A stretch of DNA of 64,000 nucleotides. Origin: Whalleya microplaca (Eukaryota; Ascomycota; Sordariomycetes; Xylariales; Xylariaceae). Below, in pieces: positions 36,501 through 47,760 of this stretch (position 1 is the stretch's first letter; each line of letters opens with the position of its first letter). The translations under genes and the position numbers were made by a program. The stretch lies in assembly GCA_022497155.1 (NCBI GenBank), contig MU385781.1, positions 62,001-126,000 of the forward strand, in the 5' to 3' direction. The notes beneath the pieces are model-generated. The model ran no database searches. It was not told the origin of the DNA and saw only the letters and a list, made by a program, of their open reading frames with translations.

Positions 36501-36735
36501 AATGAGAAGTTAGTCGCGCATACGCATACGCATAACCAGATGAACCAGGTGAAAGCAGACAAAGACCAGCGATTATTCCTGGCTCCGCATAGATTGGATA
36601 GCAGAAAAGATCAGTGAGTTAGTTGGGTAACTCTTGGTGAGAGTGAGAGTATTGGGACAAACATTGTCGGGTCCCAAGCTGTGCGACTATTGGTTCCGGA
36701 TGGGGATAGAGAGAGATATGGGGACATACCATCAT
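33585..36735 (-). CDS. ZDS1: Zds1/Zds2 family protein
   Basis: The main exon 36494-33891 and last exon 33833-33585 join in frame. A first coding exon of only six bases (36735-36730, ATGATG) before a GTATGT donor is proposed, giving 952 residues. Without it the start would be the ATG at 36383 (913 residues). Support for the longer form: the frame upstream of 36383 stays open for 37 codons (TSHRARDAGGSFANRRG) up to an acceptor with a GACTAAC branch site. Family features: an N-terminal block SRLLWVPAGVHPELAPTEF, a Ser-rich disordered middle, and the C-terminal Zds_C domain (FPILDERAIYRMAHIKLANP, then LLSNFMYSYL), followed by a Gln/Glu coiled segment and a Tyr/Asp-rich tail. In yeast Zds proteins regulate PP2A-Cdc55, polarity and mitotic exit. 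Confidence 0.88.
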
Positions 36736-36940
36736 TGAAAGAGTGTTTACAGTGACCTCCGACGAGGCCAGAACCTCTTTGATCCCCCTTGTAGTGTTGT
36801 CGGGTTGCACGAAGCAGAGTGTCGACCGGATCGCGGGACTACCATGGGGGTGAGGCGGTCGAAGTCGAATCGGCGGCTAGCGGAGATGCATACGCATACA
36901 AGGGAAGACGGGACTGCGCAATGTTGTTCCGAGGGTTTTC

Positions 36941-36982
36941 GATGTACGGGATGTATGGGATGTATGGGATGTATGGGATGTC
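36941..36982 (+). repeat. Tandem repeat, 10-bp unit GATGTAYGGG, four copies
   Basis: Four consecutive near-perfect units read directly from the sequence, upstream of the Zds gene. Confidence 0.9.
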
Positions 36983-37047
36983 GGTATCGCGTCGGGTCAC
37001 GATGTCGATCCGATCTTGGATAGGAACGGACGGACAAGGCACAGAAT

Positions 37048-37099
37048 ACTCACACTCACACTCACACTCACACTCACACTCACACTCACAACACACACA
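37048..37099 (+). repeat. Microsatellite, 6-bp unit CACACT, about seven copies
   Basis: Perfect CACACT repeats pass into a short CA run at the right end. Confidence 0.9.
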
Positions 37100-37728
37100 A
37101 GGCAAGTCAAGGCACTAGAAGCACGAGACACACGGCGTGCATGTGAGTGCGGAAAATAATAAAGGGGTGGCGGAAGTAAGTGTGTACTGTATGTGTGTAG
37201 GTACTGAATGTACTGTATGTATGTACCGAGCTGCTGGCGGCGGTTGGGCTGTCTGGCTGTCTGGGCTGGCTGCAAGCGAAAGGGCTGGTTGTTTGGGCTG
37301 GTTGTTTGTTTTATTAGACGAGGTACTCCGTATAGTTAGTTGTAGTAGTTATTGATTGATTGTTGAAGATGTTGTATGGACGATAGACGATAGGCGATAG
37401 GCGATGGACGCGCAGGTGCTTCGAGATCATGGTCTCGTCACTTTTCGCCAAGTTTCTTAAGACTTGAACTTGTACAAGCGTAAGACTTGATCAGTGAACG
37501 AACTTCCAGAACCTCCAATCCTACCATGTAGCCGGTTAGTACATTAGTACCTCGTTAGTACTGCTAGTAGAAGAATTCATAAATCGGCACCTTTGCTCCT
37601 CGACCTGTCAAAGCCCATTACTTGCACTGCGAGTGTCCATTTGCCTCTTGCCCGCTGCATTAGCGTAATCAAAACCCGGCAAGTTCTGAATTGGGGGGGC
37701 GCTTTTTTCTTCTCGATTACAGATACTA

Positions 37729-37767
37729 TATGTACCTAACTACATATGTACCTAACTACATATGTAC
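37729..37767 (+). repeat. Tandem repeat, 16-bp unit, about 2.4 copies
   Basis: The unit TATGTACCTAACTACA is repeated head to tail and contains the TACCTA word found in other spacers. Confidence 0.8.
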
Positions 37768-40192
37768 TGCATTACTGCAGCATCGCACTGGCCCCCCAGT
37801 GGCCCCAGGCGTTGGTCCAGGCGATGCCCAGGCGGATCACCCCCTGGGGACTGTCACGTGTGGTATGGCCTGAATGGCCTGTACGCGCAGTATTTATTCT
37901 GTATGGCCAGCGGACTTAAGTTGGTAATAAGTCGGCCCTATCCCTGTCTCTTAGCGAGAGCCCATTACCGTTTGGGGACAACGCCCGCCAAGTCCGCTGT
38001 GTGAGTCCCCTAAACCAAGGCATTTGCTCCATTACCTAGGTTACCTATGTACGGATTGACTATAATAAGGTTGGGCAACTTGCAGTCGATGTTACTAGCA
38101 AAGAGAAGCACTTGAGAACATCAATAGGTAGCTATCTATAAATTAAGTCTATGCACACCTTGGACAGCAATGGCGCTTATATAAGTAGGTAGTCATCCCT
38201 AGATGTATTAGAGTCAGTAAAGCTGCTCACAATTATCAAAGCTTTAACCGACTATACATGTTATCATTTCATAGCAATACTTGTACCTCTCTCCTTACTA
38301 GATAATATGTACATATTATTAGCTGGCCGCTCGGGCAGTCTGGTGATTCTTCACCGCCGTCACTTCTTTAGAAACCAGGGTTTGCTCGGGGATCGTGTTA
38401 CATGGATACTCCCTTTTCTATCTTGATTTATAGATTTCACAAGTCGTTGTCTACTGGTTTTTACCTTTCCTGTTAATCCATGAAGTACTTGGTTTTGTGA
38501 TCATTCCGCACCGGTTGTCCGTTGTTAATGATCCCCGCAACCACATATAGTCTCGCTAATCAAGCCTAATTTCTTTACGCAGTATACCCAACTGATTTAA
38601 AAATAACTATACGACAAAAGGATAGCAGCATCTCATCTGGTTTACTGTGGGTGACAGCTATTTTCCATGTATATATCGGACGGGTTTCGCGCCTGTATAG
38701 AACAGTAATCCCGCTTTACACCCCACTACCCAATTATCTATAATCTGTACAAAAGCTTGCTAAGATCGTAACCAACCAAAAGGTCTAGGCATTAGATGTA
38801 ATACATAGAGCTCCTGCTTACGGTTGTGTCTCTCTGACTTACCTAGTTTATCTGTATGTACGGATACTCCATATTGCTGGCACGAACGCTGTGCCGCCTG
38901 ACTAGCATATTATAGCTCCCCCCTTTTCAACTATCTCCAACGACCAAGATACTACGTCACAGCCCGCTGCACGCTGATTTTAGCATCCAACCTAGCCCAC
39001 CTAGCAAACTGATCGCTGAAGACTTTATATTAACCTCTGCTGCATAGATGACTGGCATATCCTACGTTGTACTAATTTAGTCTGTGTCTCATAGCACAAC
39101 AGTCGGCGATTAAGAGTTGTCCTCGTTACATCGAGCCCAGACAGCCAAGTACCGAATGGGCATCCTCCCTCCAGGCGGGATTACGGGATTATTATGACGA
39201 TCATCACGCGTGGTATCCTTAGACATGCAGGAAATCCAGCTGTGAGGGGGCTTGGGCACAAAACATCCAAGCCGCCAAAACCTAGCTAGACTCTGTAAGA
39301 CTGGACTTCTTCCCTGCAGTATTAAGTTGCTCCAGTGTAACTCTTTAGCATGTAGATGCCTTCATGTCATAGGTTGTTATATATATCATCCCTCGTAACT
39401 GTGCCGAAATCCCTTTCCCTGTATCATGTACTGACGATTTCCAGTTGAGGGGAACCCGGCATCTCCAGATTATTGGGGCTGACAGCTACTGACGCACATG
39501 TAGCATCTGAGTCCCGGCAATCTGGAAAACCCTAAACTCAATCTCCCTTTCAAACTTTTATATTAACTTCCCCCGTACGAGCCGTGATATGTAAGCTGTA
39601 TTGATACAAGTACATTACACACATTTTGACTACGTCAATGGTAGAAGTAATATACACATACAATATTGAAGAACACACCGCCGAGCCCCCAGCTCGGTAT
39701 TGATGACCAAAAATGCGGGCCGGGAACGGGATGCCTGGATGTTCGGATTGTGCCGTTCAGCTACGAGCGGCTCAACGTCTGGTGCGTAAGCAAATAGTAT
39801 CAATTGATCGGCAATGGCACTCACACCAAAGAAGCAGAAGCAGAGAGAGGTCACGATGTCATCCATCGTCTGGGGAGCCCTGCTCTATGGGACACACCCA
39901 AGTTCGGTACGTATTAGCCCAGCTTGGGGCGGGGTGGATCGAATCAGGACGAAAGGCGAGGGAGCACCTACATACACATAACAATGTTGTTTACGAGACG
40001 CCTTGCTGTGTGTGCTTCACACTGCATGCATCTTGTGCCACTATGATATCCCCGGCTATATACTCCGAATCGTGGAGAGGCCGAATATAGATATACCTAG
40101 GTAGCTCTCATGCGCCAAGGATATCGTCCACTTATTATCTCTTAAAGAAAGTGCCGTGTGCCTGTCTTGCCTTGCCTTATTTACTTATCATC

Positions 40193-42852
40193 ATGGCCCT
40201 CTATTATGGCCTCTCGCTTCTTACCACTCTTGTTTTCCAGCTTCTGACCTTTCCTGGATTTGCTCGTGCTCAAACCTGTTGGAGAGATACCCCTTGCAGC
40301 GATGTTCAAACCGCGGCTTTTCCTGGAGAATGGGATTCGAACATCTTCGCCCCAGCTTCAAGAAACGTCACACCCGTGGCGGTGTTCAACTTGGCCGATG
40401 GACATCAAATCGGCTCCCTGCCAGGGACAACTCCTCTGGCGAGCAACCAATCGGGTATCTACTATGATTTCGGCATCGAGGTCGGTGGTGTTGTCACCAT
40501 CGAGTATGAGGTGTTGTCCACTGCCGGCAATGGCTCTATCGGCATAGCATTCACAGAAGCTAAGAATTGGATTGGCCGCGTCTCGGATTCGACTAGCGGT
40601 ACATTCGGAAGAAAAGACGGCTCGCTATTCGCTAACTTTACATCAACTGGGAATAAAACCTACGTTATGCCTGACAAAAATCTCCGGGGAGGATTTCGTT
40701 ATATGACATTGTTTCTCACTGGAAGCAATGCCTCCTCTGTATCGATAAACAATGTCAGCCTGGAGATATCCTTTCAACCTACCTGGCCGAACCTTCGGGC
40801 CTACCAAGGATATTTTCACAGCAGCGACGACGAGCTGAATAGGATATGGTACAGTGGTGCTTATGGTGCGTACTGGATTGTGTTGTTGCAGGACCCTACG
40901 TCTTCTTCCTGGGTCTCCTGCGACATTCCTCTGTATTACCAAGGCTGACTAACGCATTCGCAGTATGTTGATGTTACTAGTGTGCCCCTAGGCTCTGTCT
41001 TGACCGCTTCTCTCTTTTGAAATCCTGTACGATTTCAAAAAGTAAGGGGTTGAGTGAAGTATGGATTGTTGACAATTGGCAGACTTTGCAAACAAACGCT
41101 ATTGATCCTCGGACTGGACGAGCGTGGCCTGCTCCTGACAGCCAATGGTTGAATAACGCCGTGATAGGCCAGGGCAACACGATCAACACCGATGGCGCGA
41201 AGCGCGACAGGACTGTCTGGCCAGGTGATATGGGTGTTGCGATCCCAAGCTCCTTCTACAGCACTGGCGACATTGAGTTACTACCCCTGGTCCACAGACT
41301 TTCTTAAATCACCGTACTAACCGTCTCTAGGAGCGCAAAAAATTCCTTGCAGATATTGTATAACTATCAAGTAAGTGTTACCTTCAAACAAAACAACAAC
41401 CGCTTGGTGTCATTCGCTGATTATTCGTCCCTAGTCACCGAATGGCTTGTTACCGTTCTCTGGGCCAGCACTGCTGGCAAAGAACAGTGACACATACCAC
41501 ATGTACGTGAAACGATACACGCGCCTTGTTGCTCCGTCGCTTATCTTTAATAGGTGGACCATGATCGGAACGTACAACTACGTCCTATTCTCCGGGGATA
41601 TAGATTTCATTGAGACAAACTGGGACAAGTACCGCCTGGCTATGGATTTTCTTGATGGCCAACTTGACCCGTCTCTGAACCTCCTTAATATCAGTGGCTA
41701 TACGGATGACTGGGGCCGATTGTATGTCGATAACATCTCAACATCGGCCCAGATGCTCTATTATCGCACGCTTGTTACGGGTGCTACGTTGGCAACTTGG
41801 CTTGGTGACACAAGTGGAGTCAACGCAACATGGCTAGAGGCTGCGGCGAAACTCCAGGAGGCCATCAATGCACACTTATGGGACGCGACAGCTGGCGCAT
41901 TCGTCAATAGTCTTGAGTCACTCGAACAGAGTTCTAGGCTGTACCCCCAAGACGCTAACTCTCTGGCTGTTCTCTTCGGGGTGGTGGATGCGTCGTCGGA
42001 CCAAGCACAGAATATATCCGACCACCTCAAACTTAACTGGACACCTGTTGGTGCTAATTCCCCCGAACTCCCGGGAGAAGTTTCTCCCTTTATCTCCTCG
42101 TTCGAGATCCAGGCACACCTGTTGGCTGGCCAGACACAACGTGCTTTGGACTTGATCCATACTTGGGGTTGGTATTTGAATAATACGAATGGCACTCAAG
42201 TAAGCAATACCCAGAGTCATCGTTACTTACCCTTTACGGGTAAATACATGGGCACCAATTTACTCGTGGAATATATTTCGAGTGGAGAATGTCTCAGAAA
42301 TTTCGATTATAAGCCAAACTACTTGGATATAAGAAATGCTGACCCTAGATGCTCCAGTCCACAATGATTGAAGGCTATCTGCTCATTAAAACCTTTGGCT
42401 ACCGATTTGATGATGGATATGCCAACGACTTATCGTATACGTCTCACTCCCATGGATGGTCCACAGGTCCGATTACCGCGTTAACACAGTATATCGTCGG
42501 CTTAAGCATTACACAGCCAGGCGGTTCAGCCTGGAGAATCGCACCACAGTTTGGAGATCTTACAAGTGCCCAAGGCGGTTTTACAACAAAATTGGGGAAA
42601 TATACTGTGAGTTGGACGGCGCAGTGCGGGGGCGGCTATATCGTGGATTACGGTGTGCCAGGGGGCACCACAGGTGACTTGCTCATGCCACTGCCTGGTG
42701 CCAGCAACGATTTCAAGCTGCTGGTGGATGGATTCGACAAGACGAATTCTCGGGATTTGATTGAAGCAAGCGGCAATAGAAAGGTGTATAAGCTTCGTGG
42801 TAACGGTGGACAGCACCGTATTGAGGTCAGTGGAGGGTCCTGTCAGGATTAG
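40193..42852 (+). CDS. Secreted alpha-L-rhamnosidase (GH78)
   Basis: Six exons (40193-40864, 41083-41276, 41331-41370, 41435-41502, 41554-42199, 42358-42852) give 704 residues. The N-terminus is a signal peptide (MALYYGLSLLTTLVFQLLTF, then cleavage near ARA-QTC) and many N-glycosylation sequons follow, so the enzyme is secreted. GH78 features: IWYSGAYTLQTNA, DGAKRDRTVWPGDMGVA, WTMIGTYNYVLFSGD, SGYTDDWGR and the C-terminal block SHSHGWSTGPITALTQYIVG. It should release L-rhamnose from plant glycosides or pectin. The first intron (40865-41082) is a twintron; as one GT-AG intron it breaks the frame. The 51-nt intron 4 has length divisible by three, so its retention would insert 17 residues. Intron 2 has a weak GTTACT donor. 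Confidence 0.88.
40865..41082 (+). other. Spliceosomal twintron [D1,2] in the rhamnosidase gene
   Basis: The inner intron 40866-40963 runs from GTGCGT to TTCGCAG with a GACTAAC branch site. Removing it joins G40865 to TATGTT and creates a perfect outer donor GTATGTT. The outer intron then ends at TTGGCAG (41082) and has 120 nt. Exons join as TAT/ACT, giving SGAY-TLQTNA. Confidence 0.8.
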
Positions 42853-43639
42853 ATGCACTTGTGTATTTGATTGTTGGCATGAGGCATCTTATAGGCAGCG
42901 ACGACCTAGACTCAGGACACTGTATCGTATAATTATGACTACCTAGGCTTAGTCTCAACGGTAAATATCCTTGATTAACGCCCCGAATGTATTGACGTTA
43001 AGGTGTGACAAGACATGCCTAGCTTGCGTGACTCACAAAGGAATACTCCAACATTGAAAGAGGGTGCAGTTCTCAATGCGAAGACGACAGCATTGCTACC
43101 TGCCTCTGAGTCATTCAAGATGCATTACATACAGCCTATACTAGATAGGCAACAGGAAGACGCACGTCATTCTAATTATAAATGGTTACGAACATCTCTT
43201 GAATCGAGGGGTATGGAGATGGAGATATTGTAAACCTCAATTGGGTCTGTTCCCACTTCTGTTCTTAGCTGCTGGAGCTACAAGTACGTACCTACCTACC
43301 GCATTATCCGAATTTCTAGCTCGGATATGCACTTAAGCCACTTGAAGATCACCTGACCTCGACACGTTGTCGCGTTACTACAGGCTTTCCAGAACGCGTC
43401 AATAAATTCCTGGGAAACAATTCGTCCCACTTTGCTACCTAGCTGATGTCAATTCACACCTGCCAGGCAACCTAACTAGTTACCCATGTAGAGAGCTACG
43501 CGCGGGACGAAATCACACAACCTTCTTGACTATTCCAATATTTTCTTTATATATGACTTTACGTTTTCAACGACTCTAATGTTCTGAATTGTTGTGTCGG
43601 TCCCTGCACCACAACGCGTATCGTCACATATATACCGAA
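42853..43639. other. Intergenic region upstream of RTT107
   Basis: No secure gene. A 72-codon frame at 43015-43233 has an ATG but no family features. TACCTA words occur near 43290. Confidence 0.4.
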
Positions 43640-46415
43640 ATGGCGGAAAAAGAAGATTCGGCTGTCTTCAGCCTCTGCGCGTTCACCTTTGTCCCCGGTA
43701 AAGATTTGACCGAGGGTCTCATAAGAGAGGTATATCAAGTTCAATGATTCTATATGAAACCTTCCTGACCACTACTAACCCCAATGCTCAATTGAAGCTC
43801 TCCCAGACTATTGTCAAATATGGCGGCGAAGTCTTTGAACGGAAACGCGATGGCACGCTCCCGCTTTCCCAGGTTACTCACATCATAGCGAACACGATCG
43901 ACTTCCCCGAATTCACCGAGGCAGATGCCACGTTGATACCCGTTGTCAGATCAAAATGGATCTCGGCATCACTCGCAAAGGGCAAGCAGGCACAGATACG
44001 GCCATTCACGCCCGACCCTCGCATGATTTTCTCCGACGTTGTGTTGTCTTGCGCCGATATTCCATCCATGGATAAGGATGCAATTATCGGTGCCACCATG
44101 GCGGGAGGCGGGATGTTTTCGGAAAATGTCACCAAGTTGACCACCCATATCTGTGCCCTCTCTGATCATGACCCAAAATGCCAATTAGCCATCCGGAAAG
44201 GGCATAAATGCAAGATTGTACTTCCTCATTGGTAAGCAAGCGGTCATCGCATAGAGCTTCTGTTTCCAGGTCTGTCTAATTGTCTAACCCCTTTCCAGGT
44301 TCGATGATTGCTTCAAGCTTGGAAAGCGAATTGACGAACGCCCCTATTTAATGCCTGACCCCGAGCTTGGGCCTAATATGACCGAGCCACCCAGCCACTC
44401 CGTCACGACCCTCACAGGTGCGACATCAGCTCAACCGGACTATCTGCCCGTTCCAGCTGAAAACGATGCGCGAGCCCGTCCTAAGCTTACAGTTTTTGAT
44501 GGCAAGAAGATCATGCTGTCCACAGATTTGTCTAGGCAACGACTTCGGAACATCGTTTTAGAACTCATCGAAGCTGGCGGTGGCGAGCTAACTAACGAGG
44601 TCCAAGAATGCGATTGGTTCATCTGCCAATATCGCGATGGGCCGCAGTATATCCGCGCATCGCATGCTGGCAAGACTGTTGGAAACCTATCGTGGTTGTA
44701 CTATCTCATCACACACAACGAGTGGACATCCCCAATGCGCCGTCTTCTGCACTACCCTATCCCACGCGATGGCATCCCGGGATTCAAAGACCAAAGAATC
44801 ACGGTGTCGAATTATGGAGGGGAGGCCCGGATATACCTCGAGAATCTGATTACCGCAGCGGGAGCCACATTTACCAAGACTATGAAGGCTGACAATACCC
44901 ATCTCATCACGGCCCGGGATAACAGCGAGAAGTGCGATGCTGCTCGAGACTGGAACATCCACATGGTGAACCACCTATGGATCGAGGAGAGTTACGCGAA
45001 ATGCGAGATGCAGAGCCTAACAATCCCAAAGTACACCCACTTCCCGCGACAGACAAATCTTGGTGAGGTCATAGGGCAGACATTCATGAACGAGGCTCGA
45101 GTGCGGGAGATGTATTACCCAGGAGGCGAGGAGAAGCTGAACGCTGCAGCTAAGCGAAAGCGTAAGGTGCTGGAATTGGCGGATGAGAATTCGTACTCGG
45201 AGGGTCCAGCTGAAGGTGTAGTGATCGGCCGGCAACCGCGCAAGGAATTCGACATTATGAAGGATACTGAGGTGGAGTATGCGCAAAAGACGACCGAAGT
45301 CTTCGGAGTGCCCGCACCTCAGAAACGTCAAGCCTCGCAGCTCGCAACTCCCGCTCGCGGCCGCCATGTCCGTGTTGGTAAGGAGAACGACACACCCTCT
45401 ACAGTGTCCTCTGCGAGTCGAAGTGCGAAAGACAAGGCATTGAATAGACTGACCACCCTCGCGCCCGACATCGCTTTGTATGAAAAGGAAAAGAAGCGAG
45501 GGCTCAAGGATGGCCATGGTCTGTGGGGAGGTAAACGGGCGGCCGATTTCATCGACCGAGAACACCTGAATCGGCGCAGCATCTCTAGTCCGGCGGCGGT
45601 GGCGGCAGATGAGGGTGAAAAGGAGACCAAGGCTGACAAGCGCCCGGCCAAGAAAGCGAGACCCACACTCAAAGACGTAGAAATACGTGTCATACTCACA
45701 GGTTTCAGGCGATGGGTCAATGATAAACACAGAGAGGATGCTGATCGGGTATGGCCATTGAACCTCTACACATATATAATTTGCTAATATTTCATCCTAG
45801 AAAACGTTACGTAATCTCGGTATCGCCGTCGTAACGGATGGCCAGCCATGCGACTACCTCGTGGCTCCACAGATGGTGCGAACAGTTAAGTTCCTCCGCA
45901 ACTTATCCAAAGGCGTCCTCGTGCTGTCTTCAACCTGGGTTGAGCAGTGCTTGGACACGAAACAAATTCCAGACCCGGAAGACTATCTTCTCAAAGATAA
46001 GGAGAACGAGAAGAAGTTCGGCATCAAGCTCGAGACCTCGGTCCGCAAGGCCCGCGAGAACAATGGGAAGCTCCTCTGGAATATCCCCATCTACTGCACA
46101 GCTGGCATTAAGAACGGCACGGAAAGCTACCAGGCCATTGCCGAAGCCAACGGCGCCATATTCATGGTCTATGCCGCAAGGAGCGGCACGACGATCAAGC
46201 CCACGAAGCCGGACGAGGAGGACGGTGCACCCGAGCCGGTATACCTGCTGAGTACGGCGAGCCCTGAAGAGAGGAAGCTGTGGCCGAAGTTCGAGGACAT
46301 GGCACGGAAGGGAAACATGGAGCCGCGCGTCGTGGCGTCGGACTGGCTGCTGGACGTGGTCATGAGGCAGGAGCTGAGTTTCGACAGCAAATACCTGGTG
46401 TCTGAGTTCTTCTAG
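43640..46415 (+). CDS. RTT107: BRCT-repeat DNA damage scaffold Rtt107/Brc1
   Basis: Four exons (43640-43729, 43798-44231, 44299-45748, 45801-46415) give 862 residues; all joins are in frame. The N-terminus (FSLCAFTFVPGKDLTE, then LSQTIVKYGGEV and HIIANTIDFPEF) and following blocks show tandem BRCT domains over residues 1-360. A basic, disordered linker with nuclear-localisation-like KR clusters lies at about 400-640. A C-terminal BRCT pair (VILTGFRRW, LGIAVVTDGQPCDYLVAP, then WNIPIYCTAG and VVASDWLLDVVM) completes the six-BRCT layout of Rtt107/Brc1. The family binds gamma-H2A through the C-terminal pair and organises replication-fork repair with Slx4 and Smc5/6. It is tandem to the rhamnosidase gene and convergent with VPS25. 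Confidence 0.88.
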
Positions 46416-46641
46416 GGCGGTTTCGCGGGAATGATGCCCTCTTACGTTTCATGGCTCTTTCAACTTGTTCAATTGCATGGCTCTCGGCGTGGGTGTTTTA
46501 GTGTGCGAGTAAATACTCCCTTGTATTTTTTACGCTTGAGGATGGCCTGGTCGGGGTGTGTGGCTTATGATAGGCGTGTCGGTAGTTTGCAGATAGCATC
46601 CGGAATCAATATTCACTTACAAAAAGAAGAAGTCAAACTCC

Positions 46642-47302
46642 TCAGAAGAACTTGACACCCTGCTGGTCCTCCTGTCCGAATATCTGCGCCTTGCCGCGTT
46701 TGACTAGCACCTGGAGTGCCTTCTGCAGCAGCTCGGGATCGAGACCGTGGAACTCTACGTAGAAGACTCCGTATCAGCGCTACCTCCTCTCCTCCCCTTT
46801 TGCCTACTAAAAGGCGTCGGCGCAACTCACCCGTGCCCCTGGTCCCCTCGCCCTCCGTCAGCTCATACAGCGTGAGCACGGCGCCCTTCTGCGCCGTGCC
46901 ATCGACCCACTCCTCGAGCAGCGCGGCCCACTCCTCCGGCGTGCGCCAGAACACCCAGACCACATCCCCTCCCCCTGCCCCCCCGCCGTCCACGTACTCG
47001 ACGCGCCCGTCCTTGCGCATGAAGTCCAGCACCTCGCGCGCGTCGGCGACGCTGAGACGTCGGTTCAGCCGGCGGTTGTGGAACAGGTCCTCGGTCGCGG
47101 GCGCGCTGAGGGACAGCTTGAAGAGCCGGTGGTGCCGGCAGTAGGATAGGATTAGCACGCTCCATTTCTCGAGTTGGCTGTGGTGCGTGGTCAGGTTCGT
47201 TTGTCGTGTGAAGAAGGGCGGGAAGTGGTATTCGCGGGGGAAGTCGAAGGGGGACGCTGTTGTGGTTGCGGTGGTGGTTGTGGGGGGTGGAGGCGTGGCC
47301 AT
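46642..47302 (-). CDS. VPS25: ESCRT-II subunit Vps25
   Basis: Exons 47302-46831 and 46754-46642 join over a 76-nt intron to 194 residues, the usual size of the family. The segment YHFPPFFTRQTN near the N-terminus is the Vps25 hallmark that contacts Vps22/Vps36. The two winged-helix domains follow, ending with FHGLDPELLQKALQVLVKRG and GVKFF. The protein links ESCRT-II to Vps20 in multivesicular body sorting. The N-terminal Thr/Pro-rich run (about 18 residues) is unusual and low-complexity. Only 226 bp separate its stop from that of RTT107, which converges on it. Confidence 0.93.
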
Positions 47303-47760
47303 TTTGGATGGGGTGGTTGGTTGGATTGGGCGTTGAGGGTATATCGTGAGGTTGTGAGGGCGTTCGTGAAGTCGTCGTGTATTTGATGCTGTTCGTTGAT
47401 GTCTGGGGCAAGTGTAGTAAGTATGCTGAGTGGACAGAGGGGTTGACGTTGAAAGTTTAGTGGGGTCGTTCCGGCATTTTGGTAGCTGGACCCCACCGAT
47501 CAACCGTTACAGAGTCTCACAAGCTTGGCACAGGGGAAGATCACTTATATAGTGCCATACGTGTATATATATACTTACGTATGTAGGACTAACGAGCAAT
47601 ATAATGAGTAGTCTTACAATTGCTCATAAACACAACAGGTAGCGAGAAACTATGTATCCACAAAGCTCTACAATGTCTCCGTCATGATCATGTTCATCCA
47701 GCCCATCCCCGAACTCCATCATAATTCGTGACAGTCAATATCAATGCGGCTGGCCGATGA

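Larger units (their letters stand above)
36736..40192. other. 3.5 kb gene-free region with several tandem repeats
   Basis: No protein or RNA gene could be supported on either strand. It starts with the Zds 5' flank and three tandem repeats (36941, 37048, 37729), then becomes AT-rich to 39700. The region before 40193 should hold the rhamnosidase promoter. Confidence 0.5.

Noticed and set aside
40865..41082. Rhamnosidase gene disrupted by an insertion in intron 1
   Set aside because: The extra length is explained by an inner intron with its own branch site and acceptor; removing both parts restores the family sequence.
43015..43233. A 72-codon frame upstream of RTT107
   Set aside because: It has an ATG but no recognisable features and sits in a spacer of ordinary composition.
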